Of a stretch of 64,000 nt of DNA, positions 51,382 to 59,542 are shown piece by piece. The notes under the pieces are model-generated. The model searched no databases. It had not been told where the DNA came from and saw only the letters and a list, made by a program, of their open reading frames with translations. The stretch covers positions 124,001-188,000 of the forward strand of contig UBTF01000005.1 of assembly GCA_900468285.1 (NCBI GenBank). Reading direction: 5' to 3'. How positions within the stretch are numbered: the stretch's first letter is position 1; each line of letters opens with the position of its first letter. The DNA comes from Hyphomicrobiales bacterium. GTDB lineage: Bacteria; Pseudomonadota; Alphaproteobacteria; Rhizobiales; Rhizobiaceae. A program made the position numbers and the translations under genes.

Positions 51382-51421
51382 CGCCTTGGAGGGATACGAA
51401 CCGCCGGCCCGTTGGTCGAGG
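51382..51421 (-). repeat. tRNA-3'-end-like sequence, copy B
   Basis: On the minus strand GGGCCGGCGGTTCGTATCCC with TCCAAGGCG following. It aligns with copies at 50561-50604 and 56527-56570 over about 30 bases (consensus RGGYCGSCGGTTCRWWTCC). It sits in the gap between the antitoxin gene and the HipA stop codon. Confidence 0.4.
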
Positions 51422-51456
51422 GACAAAGCGCTGGATATCCGAGACCATTCAACTGC

Positions 51457-52719
51457 TTAAGACACCTGCTCCGCGGCTCTCTGTAGCAAACCAGCCCGAC
51501 TTGAGATGACCTTGCGAATTGCACTCAGGATGGGGTGGCTGATCCCCTCGTCGGCCAGTTCTGCAACAAGGGCATCGGCCTCGCTCACAATCCTTTCCGC
51601 CATTTGTGCGAGATCGCGAACAAGGATGCGCTGAGAAGATTTAGTGTCGGGCACCAATGCCTTCCAATGTTTCAGCTGGATGGTGTCAGGCACATCGCGG
51701 CCACCAATCTTCATGGCGAGTCTCTTTGACAAGCGGGGATAAACGGCCGTGCAAACGACATCGTAGATCGGTGCCAGATCCGGTTCATCGGAGCCATAAA
51801 GCAGGGCGTAGTTCTTGCCGTGGGCATCGGCGTTGCCCACCAGATAATGGAAGATCAGCATGCGGATGAATTGCAACCGATCCGCGACAGGTCTAGCGCA
51901 GGCCTGGTCGATCAGCTCGAGAGCCTGTTCTGTTCCCGGTCCGCCCTCGGCCTCATACTTCAGCTCCGGCGGGACGCTAAGGGCCTGGCAAAAGTCTTCC
52001 TGGTGTAGGCGCTCAATGATGCCGTCTGCAGCTTTCGTCCGATCATAACGCTCAACCAGGAGAAAGGCAGTCGCCCCGTCCAGGCGTATCTCAACATGGG
52101 GTACCGGCAGCTTGAGGCGGGCAGCCAGCCGCATACAAAAATACTCGTTCTCCACTGTACCTTCAAGCGCCTGGATGACCGGTTTCAAGATATGGGTCGT
52201 TGGTTGACCATCTCTCGCCAAGGCAATGGAATCTCCATCGACAATGACCGCCAGTTTGTCCTGCGCGCCGGCGAGCGATAGGCGAATGCCTTCGTCTCCA
52301 CCAAGCAAAGGCCGTGTCCGCAGCCTGCTGAGAATTTCATCCAGACGTTCCGGAGTGAGAGTTTCCGCTTGGGACTGGCCGGAAGGTTCGGGCGCAGTAC
52401 CAGTGGGGTAGAGTGACAAGGCCCCTGCACATTCGCCACCGATAACTTCCAACAGTCCAAAAGCGTTGCCTGCCGAAAGGCCTAGCGCCCCAGCAAGCCG
52501 TTGCCGTGCGCCCTCGTCCGGCAACAGCCCGGAGAAAAAAGGGCGCACCATCTGGTCACCAAATGGTTCCTCTTGCAGGGGCATTGAGAAGGATATCGCC
52601 CGCGATCTTTGGTTCAGGAGGTACGCGCCATCATAGGCGAAAGTCAGCAGGCCGTCGTCAAGCCGGGCGAGCACGCCAGCCTTGGTGTCGCGAAAATAGA
52701 CGTCTAATACGCGGGTCAT
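51457..52719 (-). CDS. HipA-like serine/threonine kinase toxin
   Basis: A 420-residue HipA-family protein. N-terminal region (about 1-110) has the couple-HipA fold with FSGLLPDEGARQRLAGALGL; then SLAGAQDKLAV (148-158, ATP-binding loop), catalytic aspartate 298 in GNADAHGKNYALLY and metal-binding aspartate 320 in PIYDVV. HipA toxins phosphorylate glutamyl-tRNA synthetase or related targets and cause growth arrest. Its start overlaps the HipB stop by four bases. It is complete by length and motif. It forms a second toxin-antitoxin pair 180 bases from the VapBC-like pair. Confidence 0.95.
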   Translation of the reverse strand: MTRVLDVYFRDTKAGVLARLDDGLLTFAYDGAYLLNQRSRAISFSMPLQEEPFGDQMVRPFFSGLLPDEGARQRLAGALGLSAGNAFGLLEVIGGECAGALSLYPTGTAPEPSGQSQAETLTPERLDEILSRLRTRPLLGGDEGIRLSLAGAQDKLAVIVDGDSIALARDGQPTTHILKPVIQALEGTVENEYFCMRLAARLKLPVPHVEIRLDGATAFLLVERYDRTKAADGIIERLHQEDFCQALSVPPELKYEAEGGPGTEQALELIDQACARPVADRLQFIRMLIFHYLVGNADAHGKNYALLYGSDEPDLAPIYDVVCTAVYPRLSKRLAMKIGGRDVPDTIQLKHWKALVPDTKSSQRILVRDLAQMAERIVSEADALVAELADEGISHPILSAIRKVISSRAGLLQRAAEQVS

Positions 52720-52943
52720 GATCGCAAACTCTGGCGACGCCCGACCGAAACAATAAGGCCAAGACCGGCCAAGACTTGCATCGCACGGCCAATCTGGCAG
52801 CTCTCTTTGCCGGCCTCGAGTTCACGCAGAAAACGTACGCCCACGCCAATCACCCCGGCGAGTTGCTCCTGGGTTAACCCTTGCTGTTTGCGCTCCTGAC
52901 GGATCAAAATGCCGAGGCTTTTTGTATCTTTGATGTTTTCCAT
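52716..52943 (-). CDS. HipB-like antitoxin with helix-turn-helix
   Basis: A 75-residue xre-type DNA-binding protein from ATG 52941-52943 (MENIKDTKSLGILIRQERKQ). Helix-turn-helix: GLTQEQLAGVIGVGVRFLRE; then LEAGKESCQIGRAMQVLAGL. A longer frame to 53108 runs into the likely operator and is rejected. It precedes the HipA gene with a four-base overlap. The two direct repeats ATCGGGAYGATT upstream are the likely operator for autorepression. Confidence 0.92.
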   Translation of the reverse strand: MENIKDTKSLGILIRQERKQQGLTQEQLAGVIGVGVRFLRELEAGKESCQIGRAMQVLAGLGLIVSVGRRQSLRS

Positions 52944-52953
52944 AATCACCCCT

Positions 52954-53016
52954 ATCGGGACGATTATATCAGTGAAAGCTACAAATGGAAGCGAAAAGAA
53001 CCGATCGGGATGATTT
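52954..53016. promoter_or_regulatory. Putative HipB operator: two direct repeats
   Basis: TATCGGGACGATTA (52954-52967) and GATCGGGATGATTT (53003-53016) differ at only a few positions and are separated by about 35 bases, just upstream of hipB. Each has partial dyad symmetry. This is a usual arrangement for HipB-type autoregulation. Confidence 0.5.
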
Positions 53017-53092
53017 ACAGGTTTTCTTGCTCGCAGTGTCGAAATAGACTCGTTCGGGAGCAATGAACCAAAGGCAAAGGCCGTTTTCACGA

Positions 53093-53941
53093 TCACTGCT
53101 TGAAGCAATTCTCACGGTGCCATCTCAGGAACTGGGGATGTGGCCGCTCGAAAACCCTGCCGGGCACGATCGCCTTTCCGGTCTTGTTGAGGAGGCCTTG
53201 AATGCTGCCAGGATCGTTCACCTGACGCGAGATGAGGATATCAAGATCGTCCGAAAGGCCAATCAGACCGCGGTCAAACATCCAGTGTGCGGCGTCGACC
53301 TCTGCCCGGCCACCACCGTTGATGAGCTTCAATCCCGTGATGGCGCATCGTTTGTCATAAGCGTGAAGAACGAGGCGGCGAAACAGCCGATTTCGAACGA
53401 TCCGCGACGAGAGTTGCGTAACCCGGTCGCGCTCCTGCTCGAACATGAACGGCGCTTGAGCTTCATCTGCAAATCCATCGACCGCATGCGTCACCCCCGG
53501 CTCATCCAGCCGAGGCAGTTCAGGCTCATGCTCGTCTATGCCAATAGATACGATGCGGTTGAAATCTGCTGCGGATATCGGCCGGACTGCGGCCTGTGCT
53601 CTGCCCGAAATGCGGCCCTCTTCATTCAGCACGCCTCGCTCTATGACACCGTCTGGTCCGCTGAACGGAACGGGATTGATGAAGTCGAGATAGCTGCCTT
53701 GTTCGATCAGCGCCAGATACATGCCGGGGGCCTTCGGATCAGGAATAACCCGTTCAACCTTGGCGACAGCAAAATAGCCGCGGGTCGCTGCGACTTTCCG
53801 AGGCTCGTAGTAGACGATCCAGTCACCTACACAGGCCTGGACACGACCGAGATACTGACCCGGGAACTGGTATTGTTCAGCCGGGCTATCGTCGTAAATC
53901 GAATCTGACCGGTGAATGAAAACCCCGAATCCCATCTGCAA
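53093..53941 (-). CDS. HNH endonuclease with EVE-like N-terminal domain, shortened core
   Basis: A 282-residue protein. The N-terminal half (about 30-120), VGDWIVYYEPRK then YFAVAKVERVIPDP and MYLALIEQGSYLDF, resembles EVE-like domains that bind modified bases. The C-terminal half has the HNH nuclease start RRLVLHAYDKRCAITG (cysteine 199) and AAH at 217-219, but passes straight into WMFDRGL; relatives as I recall them have about 25 residues, including the asparagine, between AAH and HWMFDRGL. An in-frame deletion may therefore have removed part of the active site. Modification-dependent restriction is the inferred ancestral role. Confidence 0.8.
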   Translation of the reverse strand: MQMGFGVFIHRSDSIYDDSPAEQYQFPGQYLGRVQACVGDWIVYYEPRKVAATRGYFAVAKVERVIPDPKAPGMYLALIEQGSYLDFINPVPFSGPDGVIERGVLNEEGRISGRAQAAVRPISAADFNRIVSIGIDEHEPELPRLDEPGVTHAVDGFADEAQAPFMFEQERDRVTQLSSRIVRNRLFRRLVLHAYDKRCAITGLKLINGGGRAEVDAAHWMFDRGLIGLSDDLDILISRQVNDPGSIQGLLNKTGKAIVPGRVFERPHPQFLRWHRENCFKQ

Positions 53942-54094
53942 CCTTTAGCATGAGGCTCATGATGCTTCATTTGAAATCTGGGAACCTGAGCCTAGCCCCA
54001 AAAGCTCGCCGCTGCGGCAATACCATTTGTTAAACGTCCACTCCTATTCCCGCCCGCCCTCGACACCGGTATTCGAGAGATATGGAATAAGAGC

Positions 54095-56443
54095 ATGGCA
54101 ACACACGATCTTTCAATTCATCACTTTCAACGAAAAATCTCGGATTTCTGCGAGGTGCGCATCGCGCCAATCGCCTCACAGCGAGTTCTGGAAAGCATTC
54201 GGCCCTATCTCGTTGGTCTTGTCATCCACCGCCGGCCACCACCGATCGTTAGTGGCCGTATGGATTGGACGGCCATTGGCGAGGCATGCGGGATCGAAAA
54301 CCAATTGACAGCCGATTTGAAGAAGGCGCTCCGTCCGGGACTGGACGCGATTATCCGCTGGCTCGGAGAACCGCCTGCCGCCGATGACATACAGTCGACG
54401 AAAACACGCACGAAATCGCGCAATACCGTTCGGCGCAAGGTGGAAACTGCGACGCGTTTCAGACCGCGACAGATCCTCTCCGACAAGACCCCGGCTACCT
54501 CTTCGTCAGTGCAGAGGGGACCACAACCGAAACCAATTAGTCCATTCCCTGAGCCATTGTTTGAGGCGACCGATGATCCGGCGAGCTTTAACGATGCGCT
54601 CGTTTATCACATGCGCCGGTTCGGCGAGAGCTACTGGCAACTCTACCGCGCCGTCGTTCGCCTGGGCGAGACGTTCGATGACAAGACTTTGCTGTCGTGG
54701 GTTCAGGGCGAGCGCGTGCCGCGATCTTTGACGAGCTTCGAGATCCTGTCCCGTATAGAGCGGCGCTACCGACTGGGACAGGGGTATTTCAAAGGGAAGC
54801 TGCCGCACCAATCCCGCTCCCTATACGGCCATGATATGGGCGACATCAGCGCTGCGGAGCGGCGACGACTTGCATGGCATCTTCCGGATAATTTCAGCAG
54901 CTTGCCGTTCTCCAAGCGGGAGGAAATCATCGAATGGGTGCGCCGGTTCATCATCTCGGGCTCAACCGACTATCGTCGCTACCAGGCGGCGGCAATCAAA
55001 CAGCGTTATGCAATTCGGTTTCCAGGCATCACCTATGGCGTAGGCACCCTGTCTCCACGACCACAAATAAACCCGGACAGCACGAGTCACAATCCCGAGG
55101 CCTTTGAAGATCCTGATCTCCTGTCCGGCGTCGTCGATGCGCCGCCGCGGTTGGCTATGGAGATGGCCGATCTGATCCGCTTCAAGACATCGACGCTGAC
55201 CGCAATCGGCTTCCAACGAAATGGAGTTTGGGGAGAGGAAACCGCATCCCAGAAGGTCGAGCATCTCGGCCTCATGTTCGGTGCCCTCGCTGCCTCACCC
55301 GCCAGCGTCGTCAAAGGGCGCGGTGTGCCGCTCCGCCAACTAACCTTTGGCCTGTTGATCTTCCCGGGCGTCTGGGACTGGTACCTCCAATGGCGGGAGC
55401 AGCGCCGCGGCTTCTACACCAAGTGGGAAGAAGACATGCTGATGGTGGCGCAAGCTCTCACGCGGGCGGAGGTGGGCTGGATCCGCCAGCATCCGGAGCT
55501 CCTGAAGAAGGTTCAGCCAATCGAAGGGCTGATCGCGCCGGAGGAGATAGAATTTGCGAGGCGTGACTGGCACGGCGCCTGCGATGCGTTCCACCGGCAC
55601 GCTGCCAATCGCTCGAAGGAAATCCAGCGTGTCATGCGCGTGCATCGCGATCCGTTCGAGCCGATCATGGTGATCCTTGAGGCAGACAGCCCATTGTCGG
55701 AGTACCGCAAGATTACAGATGAAATCCTGAAGCGCATGCCGGATGAAGATCGCTATCCTCGAGCAGCAGCCGAAGCGGTCCGCTCTTTCCTTTTGCTTCG
55801 CCTGGGTCTTCATCTTGGGCTTCGACAAAAGAACCTTCTCCAGCTTCGTTTGTGCCCGCGTGGGCATTTTCCGACATCAGAGCGGCGGCTGGAGGATATG
55901 AAATGCGGTGAATTGCGCTGGAGCGATCGGGAAAACGGATGGGAGGTCCTCATCCCATCAATCGCCTTCAAGAACTCAGGCTCATCATTCTTCGGACAAA
56001 AGCCGTTTCGCCTGATCCTGCCGGATTTGCTCGACCTCTACAAATATCTTGAGGCCTATATCGATTGCCATCGCGGTGTGCTGCTCGGTTCAGCGAAAGA
56101 TCCCGGCACCTTTTTCGTCAAGACGGTGAAGACGACCAGTCTGGACGCGGCATACGATTCCACCAAATTCTATGAAGCATGGCGGACAGTGATCCAACGC
56201 TACGGCATCTACAATCCCTATACCGGCCGCGGAGCCATCAAGGGCTTGCTGCCGCACGGACCGCATAATCTTCGGGATATTCTGGCAACCCATATCCTAA
56301 AGCAGACCGGGTCATACGAGCAGGCGAGTTATGCCATCCAGGACACACCGGATGTCGTTCAGCAACACTACGGTCGCTTCCTGCCGCAGGACAAAGCGGC
56401 ACTTGCGGCGAAAATCCTCAATCAGGTTTGGGAAGCTGCATAG
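54095..56443 (+). CDS. Large tyrosine recombinase/integrase (782 aa)
   Basis: A 782-residue protein whose C-terminal third is a tyrosine-recombinase catalytic domain: arginine 577 (GLHLGLRQKNLLQL), lysine 626 (IAFKNSG), histidine 724 and arginine 727 (GPHNLRDILATHI) and nucleophile tyrosine 759 (VQQHYGRFLP). The second histidine of the family box is not obvious: the loop reads SYAIQDTPD. The first 550 residues are unlike common phage integrases and I do not recognise them. It stands next to HNH and two toxin-antitoxin pairs and is followed by a tRNA-like scar. A C-terminal relic of a close relative lies at 38658-38822. Confidence 0.82.
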   Translation: MATHDLSIHHFQRKISDFCEVRIAPIASQRVLESIRPYLVGLVIHRRPPPIVSGRMDWTAIGEACGIENQLTADLKKALRPGLDAIIRWLGEPPAADDIQSTKTRTKSRNTVRRKVETATRFRPRQILSDKTPATSSSVQRGPQPKPISPFPEPLFEATDDPASFNDALVYHMRRFGESYWQLYRAVVRLGETFDDKTLLSWVQGERVPRSLTSFEILSRIERRYRLGQGYFKGKLPHQSRSLYGHDMGDISAAERRRLAWHLPDNFSSLPFSKREEIIEWVRRFIISGSTDYRRYQAAAIKQRYAIRFPGITYGVGTLSPRPQINPDSTSHNPEAFEDPDLLSGVVDAPPRLAMEMADLIRFKTSTLTAIGFQRNGVWGEETASQKVEHLGLMFGALAASPASVVKGRGVPLRQLTFGLLIFPGVWDWYLQWREQRRGFYTKWEEDMLMVAQALTRAEVGWIRQHPELLKKVQPIEGLIAPEEIEFARRDWHGACDAFHRHAANRSKEIQRVMRVHRDPFEPIMVILEADSPLSEYRKITDEILKRMPDEDRYPRAAAEAVRSFLLLRLGLHLGLRQKNLLQLRLCPRGHFPTSERRLEDMKCGELRWSDRENGWEVLIPSIAFKNSGSSFFGQKPFRLILPDLLDLYKYLEAYIDCHRGVLLGSAKDPGTFFVKTVKTTSLDAAYDSTKFYEAWRTVIQRYGIYNPYTGRGAIKGLLPHGPHNLRDILATHILKQTGSYEQASYAIQDTPDVVQQHYGRFLPQDKAALAAKILNQVWEAA

Positions 56444-56526
56444 CCACTCGGATGAATGGCTGATCCACATCGCCCATGCAGATGCAAACCAAGCCCCGCA
56501 TCTGCATGGGCCCTGCCGGTCGTCTC

Positions 56527-56570
56527 CGCCTTGAATGGAATCGAACCGCCGACCTGTACCCTTACGCTTT
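56527..56570 (-). repeat. tRNA-3'-end-like sequence, copy A
   Basis: Minus strand: GGGTACAGGTCGGCGGTTCG with ATTCCATTCAAGGCG following. Variable-loop and T-arm-like; related to copies at 50561 and 51382. It lies 84 bases beyond the recombinase stop codon, a usual place for an attachment site, but no full tRNA is present. Confidence 0.45.
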
Positions 56571-56594
56571 AAGCCATTTAAAATGTTTATGATG

Positions 56595-57530
56595 TCATGA
56601 GTAATCCCAGCTCTTCGCCCGCAGAGCTAGCAAGTCGATCAGATCTCGTGTTCTCTGCGGTACCTGCTTGCGGTCCAATTGTACTGCGTAGACAGGCGTC
56701 TCCGGTAAACGCCAATCTTTCAAAACCTCAACTGCGCGACCCGAACTGATGTCCTTAGAGCCACACCAAGCCGGCAACCAGCTCACCCCAAGCCCTCTTA
56801 GCGTCATAGCCCAGGCGACGGTCATGTCCTCAACCACAAACCGGTTTCGCGGAACCATCCTTGTCACAGCGCCTGTTCCGGAATTGTCGCAAAACAGCCA
56901 CGGTGACAGTTGCCCGTTTGACGCATCGCGATATCCGATCTGATGGTGACTTTCGAGATCGGCAGGTGATTTAGGCCTGCCCATGAACTCGAGATATTTT
57001 GGTGTTGCAGCAATAATATATGGAAACGCCCCCAAGCGCTTTGCGATCAGCCCCGGCTGTCCAGAGAGGTCTCCAAAGCGGATGGCAACATCAATCCCCT
57101 CTGCGGCAAGGTCTAGACCAGTATCATCAACCTTGATCTCAAGTTCAAGGTTCGGGTTCGCCTTCAATATAGCTGGAAGCATGGGTGCGATGCAGGCTCT
57201 TAAAAATGGTCCGGGAGCGGCAAGCCGGACCCGTCCTGCAGAGCTGCCTGCTGCGGTTTCTCCGATGTATGCCTCAAGTCGTTCGGCCTGCCTTAACAGG
57301 TTGCGCGCACCATCGAGTAGCTTTTCGCCGTCGTGCGTCAGCGAGATGGAATGGGTTGTTCGATGCAGCAGCTTTACGCCGTGAAGCGCCTCAAACCTGC
57401 TTACTGCTTTCGACATTGCGGACGTAGACGTCCCGGCACGCCTTGCCGCCTCCGCGAATGATCCCGCATCTACAATCCGGACGAACTGTAAAAGGTTCAG
57501 AAGGCTGCTTTGTGCGCTTGGTGTTGCCAT
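56595..57530 (-). CDS. LysR-family transcriptional regulator
   Basis: A 311-residue LysR protein: LLNLLQFVRIVDAGSFAEAA then RRAGTSTSAMSKAVSRFEAL for the helix-turn-helix, followed by a linker and effector domain of the DmlR-like branch (HRTTHSISLT, GRVRLAAPGPFLRACIAP). It is divergent from the DUF1330/epoxide-hydrolase-like pair 107 bases away and probably controls it, in response to an aromatic or other small organic compound. Length and motifs are normal. Confidence 0.95.
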   Translation of the reverse strand: MATPSAQSSLLNLLQFVRIVDAGSFAEAARRAGTSTSAMSKAVSRFEALHGVKLLHRTTHSISLTHDGEKLLDGARNLLRQAERLEAYIGETAAGSSAGRVRLAAPGPFLRACIAPMLPAILKANPNLELEIKVDDTGLDLAAEGIDVAIRFGDLSGQPGLIAKRLGAFPYIIAATPKYLEFMGRPKSPADLESHHQIGYRDASNGQLSPWLFCDNSGTGAVTRMVPRNRFVVEDMTVAWAMTLRGLGVSWLPAWCGSKDISSGRAVEVLKDWRLPETPVYAVQLDRKQVPQRTRDLIDLLALRAKSWDYS

Positions 57531-57637
57531 GGTGGCATTATAGCAATGACATTTCCATTACTACAATGCCTTGCAATATCGCGATATCTCGAAGGCCACC
57601 GGGCAAAAGGATTATGTCTCAAAAAGGAGTTATCGTC

Positions 57638-58060
57638 ATGACTGCGACCGACAATCTGCTAGCAATACTTGACAGGGCAGAAAGCCAACTTCCCGCAGCC
57701 GAGCCAATCTTTATGCTCAATCTGCTGCGCTACAGGAACGAAGCGATTTATGAAAGCGACGAGACATATGCACCGTGTACCGGCCGGGAAGCTTATTTCA
57801 CACGCTACATACCTGCCTTCGCCAATGCCACGGAGGGATATGGAATTGAGCCATTCTGGATCGGAAAGGTCGGCAGCCTGCTTGTCGCGCCGGCCGACGA
57901 GCTTTGGGACGATATTGCACTCATTCGATACCCGGACTTCGCGACATTCAGACACATGGTGGACAGCAAAGAATATCATCGTGACGCTGAGCCTCATCGG
58001 CTCGCGGCATTGGCGGACTGGCGACTGGTTGCATTGACGCGGATGCCCAACCCGCACTGA
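57638..58060 (+). CDS. DUF1330 domain protein
   Basis: About 140 residues from ATG 57638, which has AAGGAG eight bases upstream; an ATG at 57614 (MSQKGVIV) has a poorer site. The DUF1330 blocks are clear: FMLNLLRYRNEA, GREAYFTRYIPAFAN, EPFWIGKVG, WDDIALIRYPDFATFRHMVD and EYHRDAEPHRLAAL. The family is dimeric alpha-beta barrel-like with no firm reaction. It is followed after 43 bases by an epoxide-hydrolase-like gene and divergent from a LysR regulator. Confidence 0.9.
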   Translation: MTATDNLLAILDRAESQLPAAEPIFMLNLLRYRNEAIYESDETYAPCTGREAYFTRYIPAFANATEGYGIEPFWIGKVGSLLVAPADELWDDIALIRYPDFATFRHMVDSKEYHRDAEPHRLAALADWRLVALTRMPNPH

Positions 58061-58103
58061 TCGGCGATTCTTACCGCCGCCCCAATGAAGTGGAGATTAG
58101 CCA

Positions 58104-59126
58104 ATGCAAGACCCTAAAAGCTTCCGGACGAGCTCTCATATAACCGCGCGACATCGCACAGCCTGGATCGAATCGGGTCCGGTCGATGGCCCATTGATCT
58201 TTTTCCTCCACGGCTGGCCGGAACTCGGAGTAATCTGGCATCGGCAGCTCGAACATTTTGCGCGCCTTGGCTGGCGCACGGTCGCGCCCGACATGCGTGG
58301 CTATGGCCGCTCGTCCGTGCCGACAGATATCTGCAGCTACACGATACGAGAGATCGTCATCGACATGGTCGAGCTTCATGATAATCTCGGTGGAGCGCCA
58401 GCCATATGGGTAGGACACGATTGGGGCGCGCCGATTGCATGGAGCATGGCGAGCCATCACGAGTACCGCTGCCGCGGCGTCGTCGGTCTCTCTGTCCCCT
58501 ACATGGCACGAGGTCATGCATTTGCCAATCTTGTCAGTCTCGTCGACCGTGACATTTATCCGCGGGCTCGTTATCCGGTCGGGCAATGGGACTACTGGCT
58601 GTTCTACCGTGAGCAGTTTGGCAAAGCAGCTGCGCAAATGGACGCAGACGTCGCCCGGACCCTTTCGGCGCTGTATAAACCATCACGGAAGGAGGCTTTC
58701 GGAAAGCCCGCGATCACTGCCGACGTCCGCTCCAGGGGCGGCTGGTTCTCAGAGCCGCTTCCGCCTCCCGATCCGTCGTCGTCGATCCTGACAGATTACG
58801 AATTTTCGGCTTTTGTTTCCGCGTTCACTGCCACCGGATTTTCCGGTGCGAATGCCTGGTATATGAATGACACGGCAAATATGATTTTCGCCGACGAGGC
58901 ACCACACTTCGGACGAATTTCGCTGCCCGCGCTGTTCCTTCACGGTGAGTGGGACGCTGTCTGTCAGACCGTAAGCGGCCATTTTGCTGATCCGATGAGA
59001 AGCGACTGCGCTGATCTGACTGAGGAAATCATCAAGGCGGGACACATGCTAATGGTTGAGCAGCCAGAAGCCGTGAGTGGCGCCATCGAACGTTGGTTAT
59101 CAGCGAACCGTCTCTTTCACCAATAA
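58104..59126 (+). CDS. Alpha/beta hydrolase of the epoxide hydrolase type
   Basis: A 340-residue epoxide-hydrolase-like enzyme. HGWPELGVIWHRQLE is the HGxP oxyanion block, RGYGRSSVP follows, and the nucleophile is aspartate 106 in VGHDWGAPIAW, which marks the aspartate-type (epoxide hydrolase, dehalogenase) branch. Late motifs: HGEWDAVC with the acid residue and AGHMLMVEQPEA with the base histidine. It probably opens an epoxide or removes halide, but the substrate cannot be read. It forms an operon with the DUF1330 gene. Confidence 0.93.
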   Translation: MQDPKSFRTSSHITARHRTAWIESGPVDGPLIFFLHGWPELGVIWHRQLEHFARLGWRTVAPDMRGYGRSSVPTDICSYTIREIVIDMVELHDNLGGAPAIWVGHDWGAPIAWSMASHHEYRCRGVVGLSVPYMARGHAFANLVSLVDRDIYPRARYPVGQWDYWLFYREQFGKAAAQMDADVARTLSALYKPSRKEAFGKPAITADVRSRGGWFSEPLPPPDPSSSILTDYEFSAFVSAFTATGFSGANAWYMNDTANMIFADEAPHFGRISLPALFLHGEWDAVCQTVSGHFADPMRSDCADLTEEIIKAGHMLMVEQPEAVSGAIERWLSANRLFHQ

Positions 59127-59542
59127 TCTCATACCTGCGTGCCATCCTACAGTCGCATGGCAAGAGATTAGGCATTGTTTCTGGTATTCCGGGTGACAAT
59201 GGACAGGTTACCATATAAATTTTGTTGTCGTCCCGATCTCCGAAGACAATGGAACATCGCCGATGCCCGACTGACATCTTCGTAGACTTGAAGGTAACAT
59301 TACTTGCGAGCGTCAACGGCGGTTTTTGAAAAAGAGTAACGGGATGTACTCACGGCGTAGCGACGTATGTTGCGACCATTGGGGCCGTGCAAATGGCCTG
59401 GAGTTGAACGGAGTCAGACATCTAATTGACTTCAACGTCCCATCGAATGGTGCAAATTTATTCCCCTTTTGCAAAAATCTGTATTTGCTCCTCGCTGACG
59501 AGGTATAGATGAAAATACCTCCAACTGCCTGCCGGGTTCCCT
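59127..59542. other. Intergenic stretch without a recognisable gene
   Basis: About 415 bases between the epoxide-hydrolase-like gene and a LysR gene on the same strand. No open frame here has a ribosome site and family features; I see no tRNA, no strong hairpin and no clear repeat. It presumably contains the promoter of the LysR gene that starts with GTG at 59543. Confidence 0.5.

Noticed and set aside
53063..53908. A 281-codon plus-strand frame opposite the HNH nuclease gene
   Set aside because: Antisense to a gene with clear EVE-like and HNH motifs; no motif of its own.
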